Below are positions 24,817 through 33,871 of a stretch of DNA of 63,935 bases, one piece after another; positions within the stretch are counted from its first letter, which is position 1; every line of letters starts with the position of its first letter. The position numbers were made by a program, and so were the translations under genes. Source of the stretch: Bradyrhizobium pachyrhizi (GTDB taxonomy: Bacteria; Pseudomonadota; Alphaproteobacteria; Rhizobiales; Xanthobacteraceae). The stretch covers positions 378,472-442,406 of the forward strand of contig NZ_LFIQ01000117.1 of assembly GCF_001189245.1 (NCBI RefSeq), in the 5' to 3' direction. The notes under the pieces are model-generated. The model searched no databases and was not told the DNA's origin. It saw only the letters and a list, made by a program, of their open reading frames with translations.

Positions 24817-25770
24817 ATGAGCGGACACGATCACGACCATCGCCATGAGGAAAAAGGCGTCAGCCGACGCAAGGTGCTCGAATGCATGACCTGGGCCGGC
24901 ACCGGCGTGCTGTGGACCGTCACCGGCGGCGTGCCGCATTCGCTCGGCATCGTCGGCTCGGCCGCGGCTGCGGAAGCTGCACCCGGCATGACCTTCATGC
25001 AGATCAGCGACAGCCATGTCGGCTTCGACAAGCCGGCGAACCCGAACGCCATCGGCACGCTGGAAGAGGCCATCAACAAGGTCCGGGCGATGCAGGTCAA
25101 GCCATCCTTCATGATCCACACCGGCGACATCACCCATCTGTCGAAGGCGTCCGAATTCGATGACGCCGATCGCATCATCTCGCAGGCCAAGCTCGACGTG
25201 CACTACGTGCCGGGCGAGCACGATTTCATAGACGAGGAGGTCAAGCTCTACAAGGAGCGCTACGGCCGCGGCACCAAGGGTCCGGGCTACTATTCCTTCG
25301 ATGCCGGCGGCGTGCATTTCATCGGCCTCGTCAACGTCGTCGACCTCAAGGGCGGCGGCCTCGGCAATCTCGGCAACGAGCAGCTCGAATGGCTGGAGAA
25401 CGACCTCAAGGGCCGCTCGAAGTCGACGCCGATCGTGCTGTTCGCCCACATCCCGCTGTGGACGGTCTATCCGCAATGGGGCTGGGGCACCGAGGACGGC
25501 GCCCGTGCGCTGGAATACGTCAAGGGCTTCGGCTCGGTCACCGTGCTCAACGGCCACATCCACCAGGTGATGCAGAAGGTCGAGGGCAACGTCACCTTCC
25601 ACACCGCGCGTTCGACCGCCTTCCCGCAGCCGGCGCCGGGCTCCGCCCCCTCGCCCGGCCCGATGAAGGTGGAGGATGCCAAGCTGCGCAGCATGCTCGG
25701 CGTCGCCAGCATCAACTTCAAGCAGAACAGCCAGCCGCTGGCGATCATCGACACACCGCTGCAAGGCTGA
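24817..25770 (+). CDS. Tat-exported calcineurin-like metallophosphoesterase
   Basis: 317 residues from MSGHDHDHRHEEKGVSRRKV, preceded by CGGGAG. A His/Asp-rich start leads into a twin-arginine signal (SRRKVLECMTWAGTG). The metallophosphoesterase site is readable: QISDSHVGF, HTGDITH, PGEHDF (Glu in place of the usual Asn of GNHD), LFAHIPLW and NGHIHQ. It probably hydrolyses a phosphoester in the periplasm. It is followed after 12 bases by the cupredoxin, then the ECF sigma/anti-sigma pair. The GEHD variant occurs in part of this family, so activity is likely but untested. Confidence 0.88.
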   Translation: MSGHDHDHRHEEKGVSRRKVLECMTWAGTGVLWTVTGGVPHSLGIVGSAAAAEAAPGMTFMQISDSHVGFDKPANPNAIGTLEEAINKVRAMQVKPSFMIHTGDITHLSKASEFDDADRIISQAKLDVHYVPGEHDFIDEEVKLYKERYGRGTKGPGYYSFDAGGVHFIGLVNVVDLKGGGLGNLGNEQLEWLENDLKGRSKSTPIVLFAHIPLWTVYPQWGWGTEDGARALEYVKGFGSVTVLNGHIHQVMQKVEGNVTFHTARSTAFPQPAPGSAPSPGPMKVEDAKLRSMLGVASINFKQNSQPLAIIDTPLQG

Positions 25771-25782
25771 GGGACAAGACCG

Positions 25783-26106
25783 ATGAGTTCGATCAATCGA
25801 CGCGACTTCGGGATCGCCGTGGTCGCGACCATGCTGCTGCCGGTCACGGCGGCCCGCGCCGAAGATACCGCGGTTCACATCGACAACTTCTCGTTCACCC
25901 CGCCCCAGCTTGAGGTGAAGGTCGGCACCACCGTGACCTGGACCAACCGCGACGACATCCCGCACACCGTGGTGTGTGCGGGAAAATTCCGCTCCAAGAC
26001 CATGGATACCGACGGCACCTTCTCGTTCACCTTCACGGAGCCCGGCGAGTACAAGTATTTCTGCTCGCTGCATCCGCACATGACAGGCAGTGTCAAGGTT
26101 GGGTAA
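25783..26106 (+). CDS. Small cupredoxin (plastocyanin/azurin-like), Tat signal
   Basis: 107 residues. An INRRDFGIAVVATMLLP twin-arginine-type signal is cleaved near residue 26. The mature protein has a type 1 copper site: H61 (DIPHTVV), C94, H97 and M100 (YFCSLHPHM), all ligands present in the usual order. The copper protein acts in periplasmic electron transfer. It sits between the metallophosphoesterase and the ECF sigma factor, so the three are probably one transcript. Confidence 0.92.
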   Translation: MSSINRRDFGIAVVATMLLPVTAARAEDTAVHIDNFSFTPPQLEVKVGTTVTWTNRDDIPHTVVCAGKFRSKTMDTDGTFSFTFTEPGEYKYFCSLHPHMTGSVKVG

Positions 26107-26200
26107 CGTGACAACCCATACAATCACAACCATGCCCGGCCGGTGGCCCTCCGCTCCCGGCCGGGCACGAGCCGTCTCTCGACATGCCGGGCAGGACACG

Positions 26201-26758
26201 ATGGTTGTCAACGCGTCGCAAGACGATCCCGAAAAGGCGCGACGCTTCCGCGAGGCCGCGCTGCCGTATCTTGACGATGCCTATACGCTGGCCCGCTATC
26301 TGCTGCGCGATGCCGCCGACGCCGAGGATGCGGTGCAGGAATGCTATCTGCGCGCCTACAAGCATTTCGACAGCTACCGCGGACCTGCGATGAAGCCGTG
26401 GCTGTTCGCGATCCTGCGCAATGTCTGCCGGGCCGAATATGCAAGGCGCAAGACCGCCCCGACCGCGGTCGAGGAGTTGCCCGAAGGCGGCGAGCAGACC
26501 CCGCTGTGGAATGAAGCCCCGGAGACCCCGGAAAAGCAGCTGCTGCGCCGCTTCGACGGCGAGACCGTGCGCAAGCTGGTCGCGGCGCTTGCCGAGCCGT
26601 TCCGCGAGACCTTCGTGCTCAGGGAAATCCAGAATCTTTCATACCGCGAGATCGCCGATGTCGCCGCCGTGCCGGTCGGCACCGTGATGTCCCGCCTCGC
26701 GCGCGCCCGCGCCATGCTGCGATCGGCCTGGCTTGCGGAACAGGAGCAAGCGAAATGA
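26201..26758 (+). CDS. ECF RNA polymerase sigma factor
   Basis: 185 residues from MVVNASQDDPEKARRFREAA, with AGGA just before the ATG; an upstream in-frame ATG at 26090 gives a poor N-terminus. Region 2 is clear (YTLARYLLRDAADAEDAVQE...) and region 4 is FRETFVLREIQNLSYREIAD followed by VPVGTVMSRLARARAMLR. It overlaps the anti-sigma gene by four bases (ATGA), the usual coupling of an ECF sigma factor and its inhibitor. Confidence 0.93.
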   Translation: MVVNASQDDPEKARRFREAALPYLDDAYTLARYLLRDAADAEDAVQECYLRAYKHFDSYRGPAMKPWLFAILRNVCRAEYARRKTAPTAVEELPEGGEQTPLWNEAPETPEKQLLRRFDGETVRKLVAALAEPFRETFVLREIQNLSYREIADVAAVPVGTVMSRLARARAMLRSAWLAEQEQAK

Positions 26759-27525
26759 CCTGCGAGGAAGCCGAAGTGCTGATCCACGCGCTGATCGACG
26801 GCGAACTCGACGCCGGCCATGCGCGCGAAGTTGAGGCCCATGTCGAGGGGTGCGCACATTGCGCCGCGCTCATGAAGGAGTATCAGGAGATCCGCCAGGC
26901 GATCGCCGAGAGCGATTTGCGCTACAAGGCGCCGCTCGAGCTGCGCCGCAAGATCGAGAAGTCACTGCCGCAACCACAAGCGCAGGCGGCGCCGACCCGG
27001 CGCTCGGTGCTGCGCGGCTTTGCGCTGGGCTCCGCGGTGTCGGCGATGGCAGCGACCGGCCTTGTCGCGATCGTGCTGCGCAACGATGACGAGCAGCGCA
27101 TCGAGAACGAGGTGGTGTCGGCGCATCTGCGTTCGCTGCAGGCCGGCCACCTCACCGACGTGATCTCGACGGATCAGCACACGGTCAAGCCCTGGTTCAA
27201 CGGCAAGCTCGACGTCTCGCCGCCGGTGATCGATCTCACCGCGCAGGGCTTCACGCTGATCGGTGGCCGGCTCGACTACGTCAACGCCCGCGAGATCGGC
27301 GCCGTGGTCTACAAGCGGCGCCAGCACGTCATCAACCTGTTCGTGGCGCAGACCGCGAACACCGAACGCAAGACGGCGAAGATCTCGACACTGCAGGGCT
27401 TCAATATCCGCCGCTGGAGCGACCGCGGCCTGAATTACTGGGCAGTCAGCGATCTCGGCGCCGACGAACTGAGCGAGTTCGGCGACAAGTTCGAGGGCGC
27501 GATGCGCGCGAACAAGGAGGGGTGA
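26755..27525 (+). CDS. Membrane anti-sigma factor with zinc-binding ZAS domain
   Basis: 256 residues. The N-terminal ZAS motif H29-x3-C33-x2-C36 (EAHVEGCAHCAALM) binds zinc and holds the sigma factor. One membrane helix (VLRGFALGSAVSAMAATGLV) lies near 80-100. The C-terminal periplasmic part has VKPWFNGKLDVSPPVIDLTA and a GGRLDYVNAREIGAVVYKRR stretch, as in the ChrR/RsbW-unrelated RskA-like Bradyrhizobium proteins. It is four-base overlapped with the sigma gene and is likely the inhibitor. Confidence 0.9.
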   Translation: MTCEEAEVLIHALIDGELDAGHAREVEAHVEGCAHCAALMKEYQEIRQAIAESDLRYKAPLELRRKIEKSLPQPQAQAAPTRRSVLRGFALGSAVSAMAATGLVAIVLRNDDEQRIENEVVSAHLRSLQAGHLTDVISTDQHTVKPWFNGKLDVSPPVIDLTAQGFTLIGGRLDYVNAREIGAVVYKRRQHVINLFVAQTANTERKTAKISTLQGFNIRRWSDRGLNYWAVSDLGADELSEFGDKFEGAMRANKEG

Positions 27526-27530
27526 GTCTT

Positions 27531-27616
27531 GTAGCCCGGATGGAGCGCAGCGTAATCCGGGGACGGTCTTACCCGCTTTGAGAACCCCGGATTTCGCTGC
27601 GCTCCATCCGGGCTAC
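27531..27616. repeat. Long palindromic repeat (GTAGCCCGGATGGAGC family)
   Basis: Arms at 27531-27562 and 27585-27616 pair over about 32 bases with one mismatch (GTAGCCCGGATGGAGCGCAG and its complement). It lies after the anti-sigma gene and before the hpnO 3' end, so it could end both transcripts. A diverged relative lies at 63835-63935. Confidence 0.8.
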
Positions 27617-27626
27617 ATCGTGAGGC

Positions 27627-29018
27627 CTACGCCGACTTGCGCACCGCGTTGTCGACCAGCGTCTTGCCGAGCGACCAGATCGCGCCGGGCACCTTGTGGC
27701 TGCCGGCGATCACGTCGTCGAACGACTTCTCGATCCAGGTGCAGTCCGCTTCGGTGATCATGAGCGGCGGCAGTAACTTGATGGTGTGGAGGCCGTGGCC
27801 GGCGACCTGGGTCAGGATCTTGTGATCCTTGAACAGCGGCACCGTGATCAGCTGGCAGAACAGGCCCTTGTTGGCGGTCTCCAGCAGATTCCACGACGCC
27901 TTGAGCCGCAGCGATTTCGGCGGACCGAACTCGACGCCGATCATCAGGCCCTTGCCGCGCACTTCCTTCATCAGTTCATAGCCGGGCACCATGCGCGTCA
28001 GCGCAAGACGGAGCTCGGCGCCGCGCTTGGCGGCGTTCTCGACGAGCTTCTCGGCCTTGATGACGTCGAGCGTGGCGATGCCGGCGGCCATCGCCAGATC
28101 GTTCTTGGCGAAGGTCGAGCCGTGCACGACCGCGCGGTCCATCTGGTTGAAGATCTTGTCGAAGATGTTCTTGCGCGTCAGCAGCGCGCCGATCGGCACG
28201 TGACCGCCGGACAGCGCCTTCGCCAGCAGCACCATGTCGGGCTCGATGCCCCAATGCTCGATCGCGAGGAATTTCCCGGTGCGGCCGATGCCGGTCTGGA
28301 TCTCGTCGGCGATGAACAGCGTGCCGTATTTACGGCACAGCGCCAGCGCGCCGGGCAGGAACTCGTCGGTGGGCATGTTGACGCCCTTGCCCTGGATCGG
28401 CTCGACGATGAACGCGCCGACCTGGCGCGACGACAGCGCCTTCTCCAGCGCCTCGAGATCGTTGAACGGAATCGGGGTGCAGCCCGGCAGCAGCGGCTCG
28501 AATCCGCCGCGGAAATTCGAATCGTCCGTCAGCGACAGCGCACCGTAGGACAGGCCGTGGAACGAATGCCCGCAATAGACGATACCGGGGCGGCCGGTCG
28601 CGCCGCGCGCGAACTTGATCGCGGCTTCGACGGTTTCGGCGCCGGAATTGGCGAAAAACACCTTGTCCAGATATGGAACATGTTCCAGAAGCCGTTCCGC
28701 GAGCACGCCGGCGAGCGTCGAGACATCGAGCTGCACGAGATTGGGCAGATCGGCGTCGAGCACGCTCTTCAGCGCCTGGCGCAGGGCCGGATGATTGCGG
28801 CCAATCGCAAAAACGCCAAATCCGCTCAATAGATCAAGGTAACGAGCCCCCTGACGATCGAAGAGGTATTGGCCTTGCCCCTTCTGGAAGCCGACGTCGT
28901 AGCCGATGGTCTTGAGAACGCGAACGAGCTGCTCGTTGAGGTGACGCGTGTGCATGGCACCGCGCTGCCCCTCGCGCTCCACAAAAATCTCGGAAACGTC
29001 TAAATTGGAACTTACCAT
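27627..29018 (-). CDS. hpnO: HpnO, class III aminotransferase for aminobacteriohopanetriol
   Basis: 463 residues of the fold-type I class III aminotransferase family. The PLP region includes FFANSGAETVEAAIKFARGA, the DEIQTGIGRTG Asp and the Schiff-base Lys at K267 (LLAKALSGGHVPIG). The sequence matches HpnO, which aminates bacteriohopanetetrol-type side chains to give aminobacteriohopanetriol in the cytoplasm or at the membrane. The C-terminus has a family-typical tail (GAIWSLGKTLVDNAVRKSA). It lies in the hopanoid region near hpnN; a DUF2147 gene diverges from it. Ornithine/acetylornithine aminotransferase is the alternative annotation. Confidence 0.82.
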   Translation of the reverse strand: MVSSNLDVSEIFVEREGQRGAMHTRHLNEQLVRVLKTIGYDVGFQKGQGQYLFDRQGARYLDLLSGFGVFAIGRNHPALRQALKSVLDADLPNLVQLDVSTLAGVLAERLLEHVPYLDKVFFANSGAETVEAAIKFARGATGRPGIVYCGHSFHGLSYGALSLTDDSNFRGGFEPLLPGCTPIPFNDLEALEKALSSRQVGAFIVEPIQGKGVNMPTDEFLPGALALCRKYGTLFIADEIQTGIGRTGKFLAIEHWGIEPDMVLLAKALSGGHVPIGALLTRKNIFDKIFNQMDRAVVHGSTFAKNDLAMAAGIATLDVIKAEKLVENAAKRGAELRLALTRMVPGYELMKEVRGKGLMIGVEFGPPKSLRLKASWNLLETANKGLFCQLITVPLFKDHKILTQVAGHGLHTIKLLPPLMITEADCTWIEKSFDDVIAGSHKVPGAIWSLGKTLVDNAVRKSA

Positions 29019-29120
29019 TCGTCACATACGTCGGTTGATGGCCATCTCGTCAACTTAAAACGCTCGCTAGCGGCGTTTTGCCCCCCGCTCGGATCGTCCA
29101 GTTAAGCACAGGTTTGGACC

Positions 29121-29750
29121 ATGTTGCACTGCCCAAGAACTTTCGCGCGTACAATAGCCTTTTCAGGTTTATTTTTGGCCACCGTATTATCACCGGCACT
29201 TGCAGCGGACCCGACCGGCGACTGGAAGGTCGCTGACGGTGTCGCCACCATCCGCGTCGCCCAGTGTAATGGCAACATGTGGGGTGCGGTGTCTTGGGAA
29301 AAAACCCCGGGCGGCAAGGATAAGAACAATCCTGATCCTGCGAAGCAGAGCAGGCCGACGCTCGGCATGCCGATCCTGATCGACATGAAGAAGAAGGCCG
29401 GCGCCGATGCGTGGGAAGGTCAGGTCTACAACGCCAAGGACGGCCAGCTCTACAGCTCGACCATCAAGCCCGTCGGCACCGATCAGCTCGAGATCCAGGG
29501 CTGCGTGCTCGGCTTCCTGTGCGGCGGCGAGACCTGGACCCGCGTCGGTCCGCCGATCCCGGTGAGCGCCGCCGGCAATCCGGCGACGAAGGGCACCCAG
29601 CCCAAGTCGACAGCACCGCAGAAAACCACCGGTGCCGTGGCGCCGGCCACCAAGCCGGCTCAAAAGCAGGTTCCGGGCAACGCCAATGCGCACGCCGACG
29701 CCGTGGGCGATATCTGCCTGCTCCCGGACATCGCGCGACCGACGCATTAG
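29121..29750 (+). CDS. DUF2147 domain secreted protein
   Basis: 209 residues. A signal peptide (to about ALAADP) leads into DUF2147: GDWKVADGVATIRVAQCNGN, then WGAVSW, then GQVYNAKDGQLYSSTIKPV, ending GCVLGFLCGGETWTRV. A Thr/Ala/Pro/Lys-rich tail (KGTQPKSTAPQKTTGAVAPA) follows from about residue 155. DUF2147 proteins are periplasmic or lipid-binding-like beta proteins of unknown role and are often found near hopanoid genes in these bacteria. It is divergent from hpnO; the 102-base gap has an AAAACGC-tcgctagcg-GCGTTTT hairpin at 29057-29079. Confidence 0.85.
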   Translation: MLHCPRTFARTIAFSGLFLATVLSPALAADPTGDWKVADGVATIRVAQCNGNMWGAVSWEKTPGGKDKNNPDPAKQSRPTLGMPILIDMKKKAGADAWEGQVYNAKDGQLYSSTIKPVGTDQLEIQGCVLGFLCGGETWTRVGPPIPVSAAGNPATKGTQPKSTAPQKTTGAVAPATKPAQKQVPGNANAHADAVGDICLLPDIARPTH

Positions 29751-29837
29751 CGGAAGTCGGCGGGGAACACCGTCCGCTGACATCGCGGCTCGGCGGCGCA
29801 TGCCGCCAAGCCGGTTCGAAAGCGAATCGCCAGCGCG

Positions 29838-32450
29838 TCAGGTGACGTCGTTGGCGATATCCTCCTCCTTGACCTCGCGCGGCTTGCCCATCAGCGCCGG
29901 CTGGAACAGCAACACCGCCGCGAGCGTGGTGACGAGCGAGAGCGCCAGCAGCTTGCCCATGCTGGCGGTGCCGGGATGGCTCGACAGCCACAGGCTGCCG
30001 AACGCGGTCGCCGTGGTCAGCGCGCTGAAAAAGATCGCGCGTGTCAGGCTCGACTGCAACAGATTCGTCCTGCCCTGCCGCCACGCCGTGACATAGTAGA
30101 TCTTAAACGCCACGCCGACGCCGAGCAGCAGCGGCAGCGCGACGATATTGGCGAAGTTGAGCGGCAGCCCGATCAAGACGCAGATCTCCAGCGTGACGAT
30201 GCCAGCGACCAGCAGCGGCACCAGCGTCATCAGCACGTCGACGACGCGGCGCAGCGTGAGCCACAGCAGCAGGCCGATCGTGACCAGCGCCAGGATGCCG
30301 GCGTGGATGAACGCCTTCACGATGACGTCGCCCGACTTCAGGATCGAGACCGGCCCGCCGATCGCGGTCGGCTCGGCGGCGAGCACGGCGTCGGCAAAGC
30401 GGCGCAGATTGTCGTTGTCGTTCGGATCGCCCTTCGGCTCCACCTCGACACGCATCAGGCCGTCCTTGGTCTTCCAGCTGTTGACGAGTTCCGGCGGCAG
30501 ATTCTGCAGCGTGACGGTCTGGGCCTGCAGCGTATTGCGGAGCTGATCGAACACGATCTTCATCGGCGCGACGAAGACGTCCTGCGCCTTGTCGCGGGTC
30601 GCCTGGTTCGAATCGGCAAGCTTCTGCAGGGCGTCGGCGAGCCGGCGCGCGGCCACCGCGCCCGGCCCCTTGCCGTCGCCCGCGGTTTTGCGCAGGCTGT
30701 CGACCGAACTCTTCAGCGACTCGACATTCTCCTGATCCGACGGGGCCGGATCGACCGAATCCGGGTTGAGCGCGGGGCCGAGCGTCTTGGCCGCCTGCGC
30801 GATCAGCTTCAGCTTGGCCGGCTGGTCGTCGGGCACGAAGCTGTCGAGCGACATCACGCGCGACACTTCCGGCAGCTTCTCGAGCTTGGCCTCGATCTTC
30901 TTGGCGTCGGCTTCCGAGCGCGTCATCACGTTGATGGCGTTGGCGCCGGTGTTCGGATCCTTCCTCAGGTCGAGGAAGGTCGCGATCGATTCCACTTTGG
31001 AATTGCGCAGATTGATCGGGTTGAAGTCGAACTTCATGTAATGGAGCAGCGGCAGGCCCGCGACCGTGACCAGCAGCGTGCCGACGATGATCGGAACGCG
31101 ATGCTTCTCCAGGAACAGATCGAGCGGCGCCAGGAAGGCGTAGCCGACCGGCTCCTTCTCGCCGGGCGGGTTGAGCAGATCGAGCAGCGCCGGCAGCACC
31201 GTGATGCTGGTGACGAACGCCACCAGCATGCCGGCGCCGGCGATTTTGCCGAGCTCCGAGATGCCCTTGTAGTCGGTCGGCAGGAAGCAGAGGAACCCGG
31301 CGGCGGTCGCCATCGCGGCGAGCGACAGCGGCACCGCGGAGCGGCGCGCCGCGTTTTCCAGCGCCAGCGTCAGATTGTCGTTCTTGAACCGCTCGGAGCG
31401 GTAGCGAACGCTGAACTGGATACCGAAGTCGACCCCGAGGCCGATGAACAGCACGGCGAAGGCGATCGAGAGCAGGTTCAGCGAGCCGACCATCATCAGG
31501 CCGACCGCCGTGGTGATGGCAAGCCCGATGAACAGGTTCACGAACACGGCGAAGATGATCTTGCCGGAATGCAGCGCCATCCAGAGGATGACCAGCACGA
31601 TCACAACGGTGCCGATGCCGTTGGTGATCGCGCCGTCCTGCACGGTGGCGTATTCCTCGTTGGCGATCGGCACGGGTCCGGTCAGGCGAACGCGCGCGTG
31701 ATATTCGGTCGGGAATTTCAGATCGGCCGCGGCCTGGCGGATCGCATCGGTCGCGGCCTTGCCCGGCTCCAGCGCCGAATAGTCGATGATCGGCTTGATC
31801 TCGATGAAGGCACGCTTGTCCGAATCGGTCAGCGGCTTGTCGCTGGTGAGCTCGCGCCACGAGAAGGTCGCGTTGCCCTTGGCGAGGACGGTCTCGACCG
31901 TCTCGGAGATCAGGTTGAAGGGCGGCGCGGCATTGTCGAGCTTGACCTGCCCGCGCTTGACGCCGGCAAGGCCTGTCTCGAGCGCGCCGGTCAGGCCGCG
32001 TATCGAGGGATCGCCGGCCATGATCTCGATCAACGGTGCGGCCGATTCGAGCTGGCCCGCGACCTTGCCGACTTCTTCGGTCGGCAGAAACAAGAGGCCG
32101 TTCTTCTCGAAGAATTCGCCGGAGCCGAGCGCGGTGATCGCCTCGAAGTTCTTCTTGTCGGCCTGCAGCTTCGCGGTGAGTGCCTTCGCGGCCGAGCTGG
32201 TCAGCTCCGGCGTCGCAGCCTCGACCACCGCCAGGATCAACCGCTCGCGATCAAACGCTTCCTCGAACTGGTTGTCGCGCTTGCGCCAATCGAGATCCGG
32301 CGAGATCAGCTTGTTGATGTCGGTGTTGATCGAGAAGTTGCGGGCCGTGTAGAAGCCGGCGCCGATCGACAACAGGACAGAGATGATCACGACCGGAAGG
32401 GCAAAACGCGTACAGGTTCTAACAACGGAGACGACAATATTTGTCAGCAC
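29838..32450 (-). CDS. hpnN: HpnN, hopanoid transporter of the RND/MMPL superfamily
   Basis: 870 residues from the GTG at 32450 (VLTNIVVSVVRTCTRFALP); upstream in-frame codons to 32588 read poorly. The RND layout shows a first helix, a large periplasmic loop with SINTDINKLISPDLDWRKRD, five helices with a GLGVDFGIQFSVRYRSERF motif, then a second copy of the pattern. HpnN moves hopanoids to the outer membrane. It faces ispH/hpnH across a 450-base gap that contains an exact EcfG-type promoter. It converges with the DUF2147 gene. Confidence 0.92.
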   Translation of the reverse strand: MLTNIVVSVVRTCTRFALPVVIISVLLSIGAGFYTARNFSINTDINKLISPDLDWRKRDNQFEEAFDRERLILAVVEAATPELTSSAAKALTAKLQADKKNFEAITALGSGEFFEKNGLLFLPTEEVGKVAGQLESAAPLIEIMAGDPSIRGLTGALETGLAGVKRGQVKLDNAAPPFNLISETVETVLAKGNATFSWRELTSDKPLTDSDKRAFIEIKPIIDYSALEPGKAATDAIRQAAADLKFPTEYHARVRLTGPVPIANEEYATVQDGAITNGIGTVVIVLVILWMALHSGKIIFAVFVNLFIGLAITTAVGLMMVGSLNLLSIAFAVLFIGLGVDFGIQFSVRYRSERFKNDNLTLALENAARRSAVPLSLAAMATAAGFLCFLPTDYKGISELGKIAGAGMLVAFVTSITVLPALLDLLNPPGEKEPVGYAFLAPLDLFLEKHRVPIIVGTLLVTVAGLPLLHYMKFDFNPINLRNSKVESIATFLDLRKDPNTGANAINVMTRSEADAKKIEAKLEKLPEVSRVMSLDSFVPDDQPAKLKLIAQAAKTLGPALNPDSVDPAPSDQENVESLKSSVDSLRKTAGDGKGPGAVAARRLADALQKLADSNQATRDKAQDVFVAPMKIVFDQLRNTLQAQTVTLQNLPPELVNSWKTKDGLMRVEVEPKGDPNDNDNLRRFADAVLAAEPTAIGGPVSILKSGDVIVKAFIHAGILALVTIGLLLWLTLRRVVDVLMTLVPLLVAGIVTLEICVLIGLPLNFANIVALPLLLGVGVAFKIYYVTAWRQGRTNLLQSSLTRAIFFSALTTATAFGSLWLSSHPGTASMGKLLALSLVTTLAAVLLFQPALMGKPREVKEEDIANDVT

Positions 32451-32900
32451 TTCGTTTCTTTCTAATCTCGGGGAAGCATGGCCGAAAACGCCCGCTCTGT
32501 AGCGGAGTTCCCGGGACCGATCTAATGTTGTTTTGGTTGTCTTCCTCGACGGGACGGCGAGGAGGTTCCAAACCACAGGAACGGCCACGAATGGCCGGTA
32601 TAAACCGCATCAGTGGGCGATAAAGTGACGAACAAGTGAGGGAGACGGACGGTCGCAGGCGTCGAAACCCATACCACGTTACCTCTACTGCCCCTCGTCC
32701 GTGACCACGCCCCCATCGAACCGCTACCTTTTTGCCACAAATCGCTGTATTTCCATGCGCTTGGGGCGCAGATCCCGTCCAGGAACTGTGATGGCTCGGA
32801 CATTGCAACTGACGTTGCGACGTCCGACCTGTGGAGTGCGTTGCCGAAAAGGCCGCAGGGCATTGAACGAGATTGGTGCAATTTGCGTAACGGACGTCCG
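32451..32900. other. 450-base gap between hpnN and ispH
   Basis: It holds the EcfG-type promoter for hpnN (32487-32511), a GGCC-acgaat-GGCC hairpin near 32583, and the ispH upstream region. No convincing gene is seen in it on either strand. Confidence 0.6.
32487..32511 (-). promoter_or_regulatory. EcfG-type (general stress) promoter for hpnN
   Basis: On the minus strand GGAAC (32511-32507), then 16 bases, then CGTT (32490-32487) match the alphaproteobacterial EcfG consensus GGAAC-N16/17-CGTT exactly. A start site about seven bases later would give a leader of roughly 30 bases before the hpnN GTG at 32450. Confidence 0.65.
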
Positions 32901-33827
32901 ATGGAAGTGTTTCTTGCTCAGCCGCGCGGCTTTTGCGCGGGCGTTGTGCGCGCGATCGAGATCGTCGAACGCGCGCTCGAGAAGTATGGGCCCCCGGTCT
33001 ATGTCCGCCACGAGATCGTGCATAACAAACACGTCGTCGAGAGCCTGAAGAAGAAGGGCGCGATCTTCGTCGAAGACCTCTCGGAAGTGCCGGCCAAGGC
33101 GGTGACCGTCTTCAGTGCCCATGGCGTTGCCAGGAGCGTCGAGGAGGAGGCGGAAGCCCGCGACCTGCCGGTGCTCAATGCCACCTGCCCGCTCGTCACC
33201 AAGGTCCACAACCAAGGCAAGCGCTATATCTCGAAGGGCCGCACCCTGATCCTGATCGGGCACGCCGGCCATCCCGAGGTCGAGGGAACCATGGGCCAGG
33301 TTCCGGGGCCGGTTCTGCTGGTCCAGAGCGTCCAGGATGTGGCGGAACTGAGGCTGCCGAGCGATGCGCCGGTCGCCTACATCACCCAGACCACCCTGTC
33401 CGTGGACGACACCAGGGACATTATCGCGGCTCTTCAGTCAAAATTTACAGATATTCAAGGCCCGGATATCAGGGATATCTGCTATGCGACACAGAACCGC
33501 CAATCTGCGGTAAGGGACCTGAGCAAACTGGTTGACGTCATTTTGGTGGTGGGGGCCGCCAACAGTTCCAACTCGAACAGGCTTCGTGAAATCGGCACCG
33601 AGGTCGGCGTCGCGAGTTACCTCATTGCCGATGGGAGCGAACTCAATCCGGATTGGCTCAAGGATGCGAAGGCCGTCGGCATTACCGCGGGCGCTTCTGC
33701 GCCCGAAGTTTTGGTCGACGATGTGATCGAGGCTCTGCGGCGGATCGGACCGGTATCGGTCTCGGTCGTTCCGGGCCGAGAAGAGAATATCGAATTCCGG
33801 CTGCCAGCCGAACTGACCGCGGGCTGA
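32901..33827 (+). CDS. ispH: 4-hydroxy-3-methylbut-2-enyl diphosphate reductase
   Basis: 308 residues from MEVFLAQPRGFCAGVVRAIE. The three iron-sulphur cysteines are present at C12 (GFCAG), C96 (NATCPLV) and C194 (CYATQNRQ), with EGTMGQ carrying the catalytic Glu. IspH makes IPP and DMAPP, the last step of the MEP pathway and the supply route for squalene. It is followed by hpnH after 44 bases in the same direction, as in other hopanoid loci. Earlier in-frame codons at 32841 are probably not translated. Confidence 0.97.
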   Translation: MEVFLAQPRGFCAGVVRAIEIVERALEKYGPPVYVRHEIVHNKHVVESLKKKGAIFVEDLSEVPAKAVTVFSAHGVARSVEEEAEARDLPVLNATCPLVTKVHNQGKRYISKGRTLILIGHAGHPEVEGTMGQVPGPVLLVQSVQDVAELRLPSDAPVAYITQTTLSVDDTRDIIAALQSKFTDIQGPDIRDICYATQNRQSAVRDLSKLVDVILVVGAANSSNSNRLREIGTEVGVASYLIADGSELNPDWLKDAKAVGITAGASAPEVLVDDVIEALRRIGPVSVSVVPGREENIEFRLPAELTAG

Positions 33828-33871
33828 TCTGAACCCACATCCCTTTGATAAGTGCAGAAAGAAATCGTCTA

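Noticed and set aside
29976..32465. 829-residue plus-strand frame opposite hpnN
   Set aside because: Composition is Arg/Gln/Asp/His-rich as expected for an antisense frame in high-GC DNA, and the minus strand encodes a complete RND protein.
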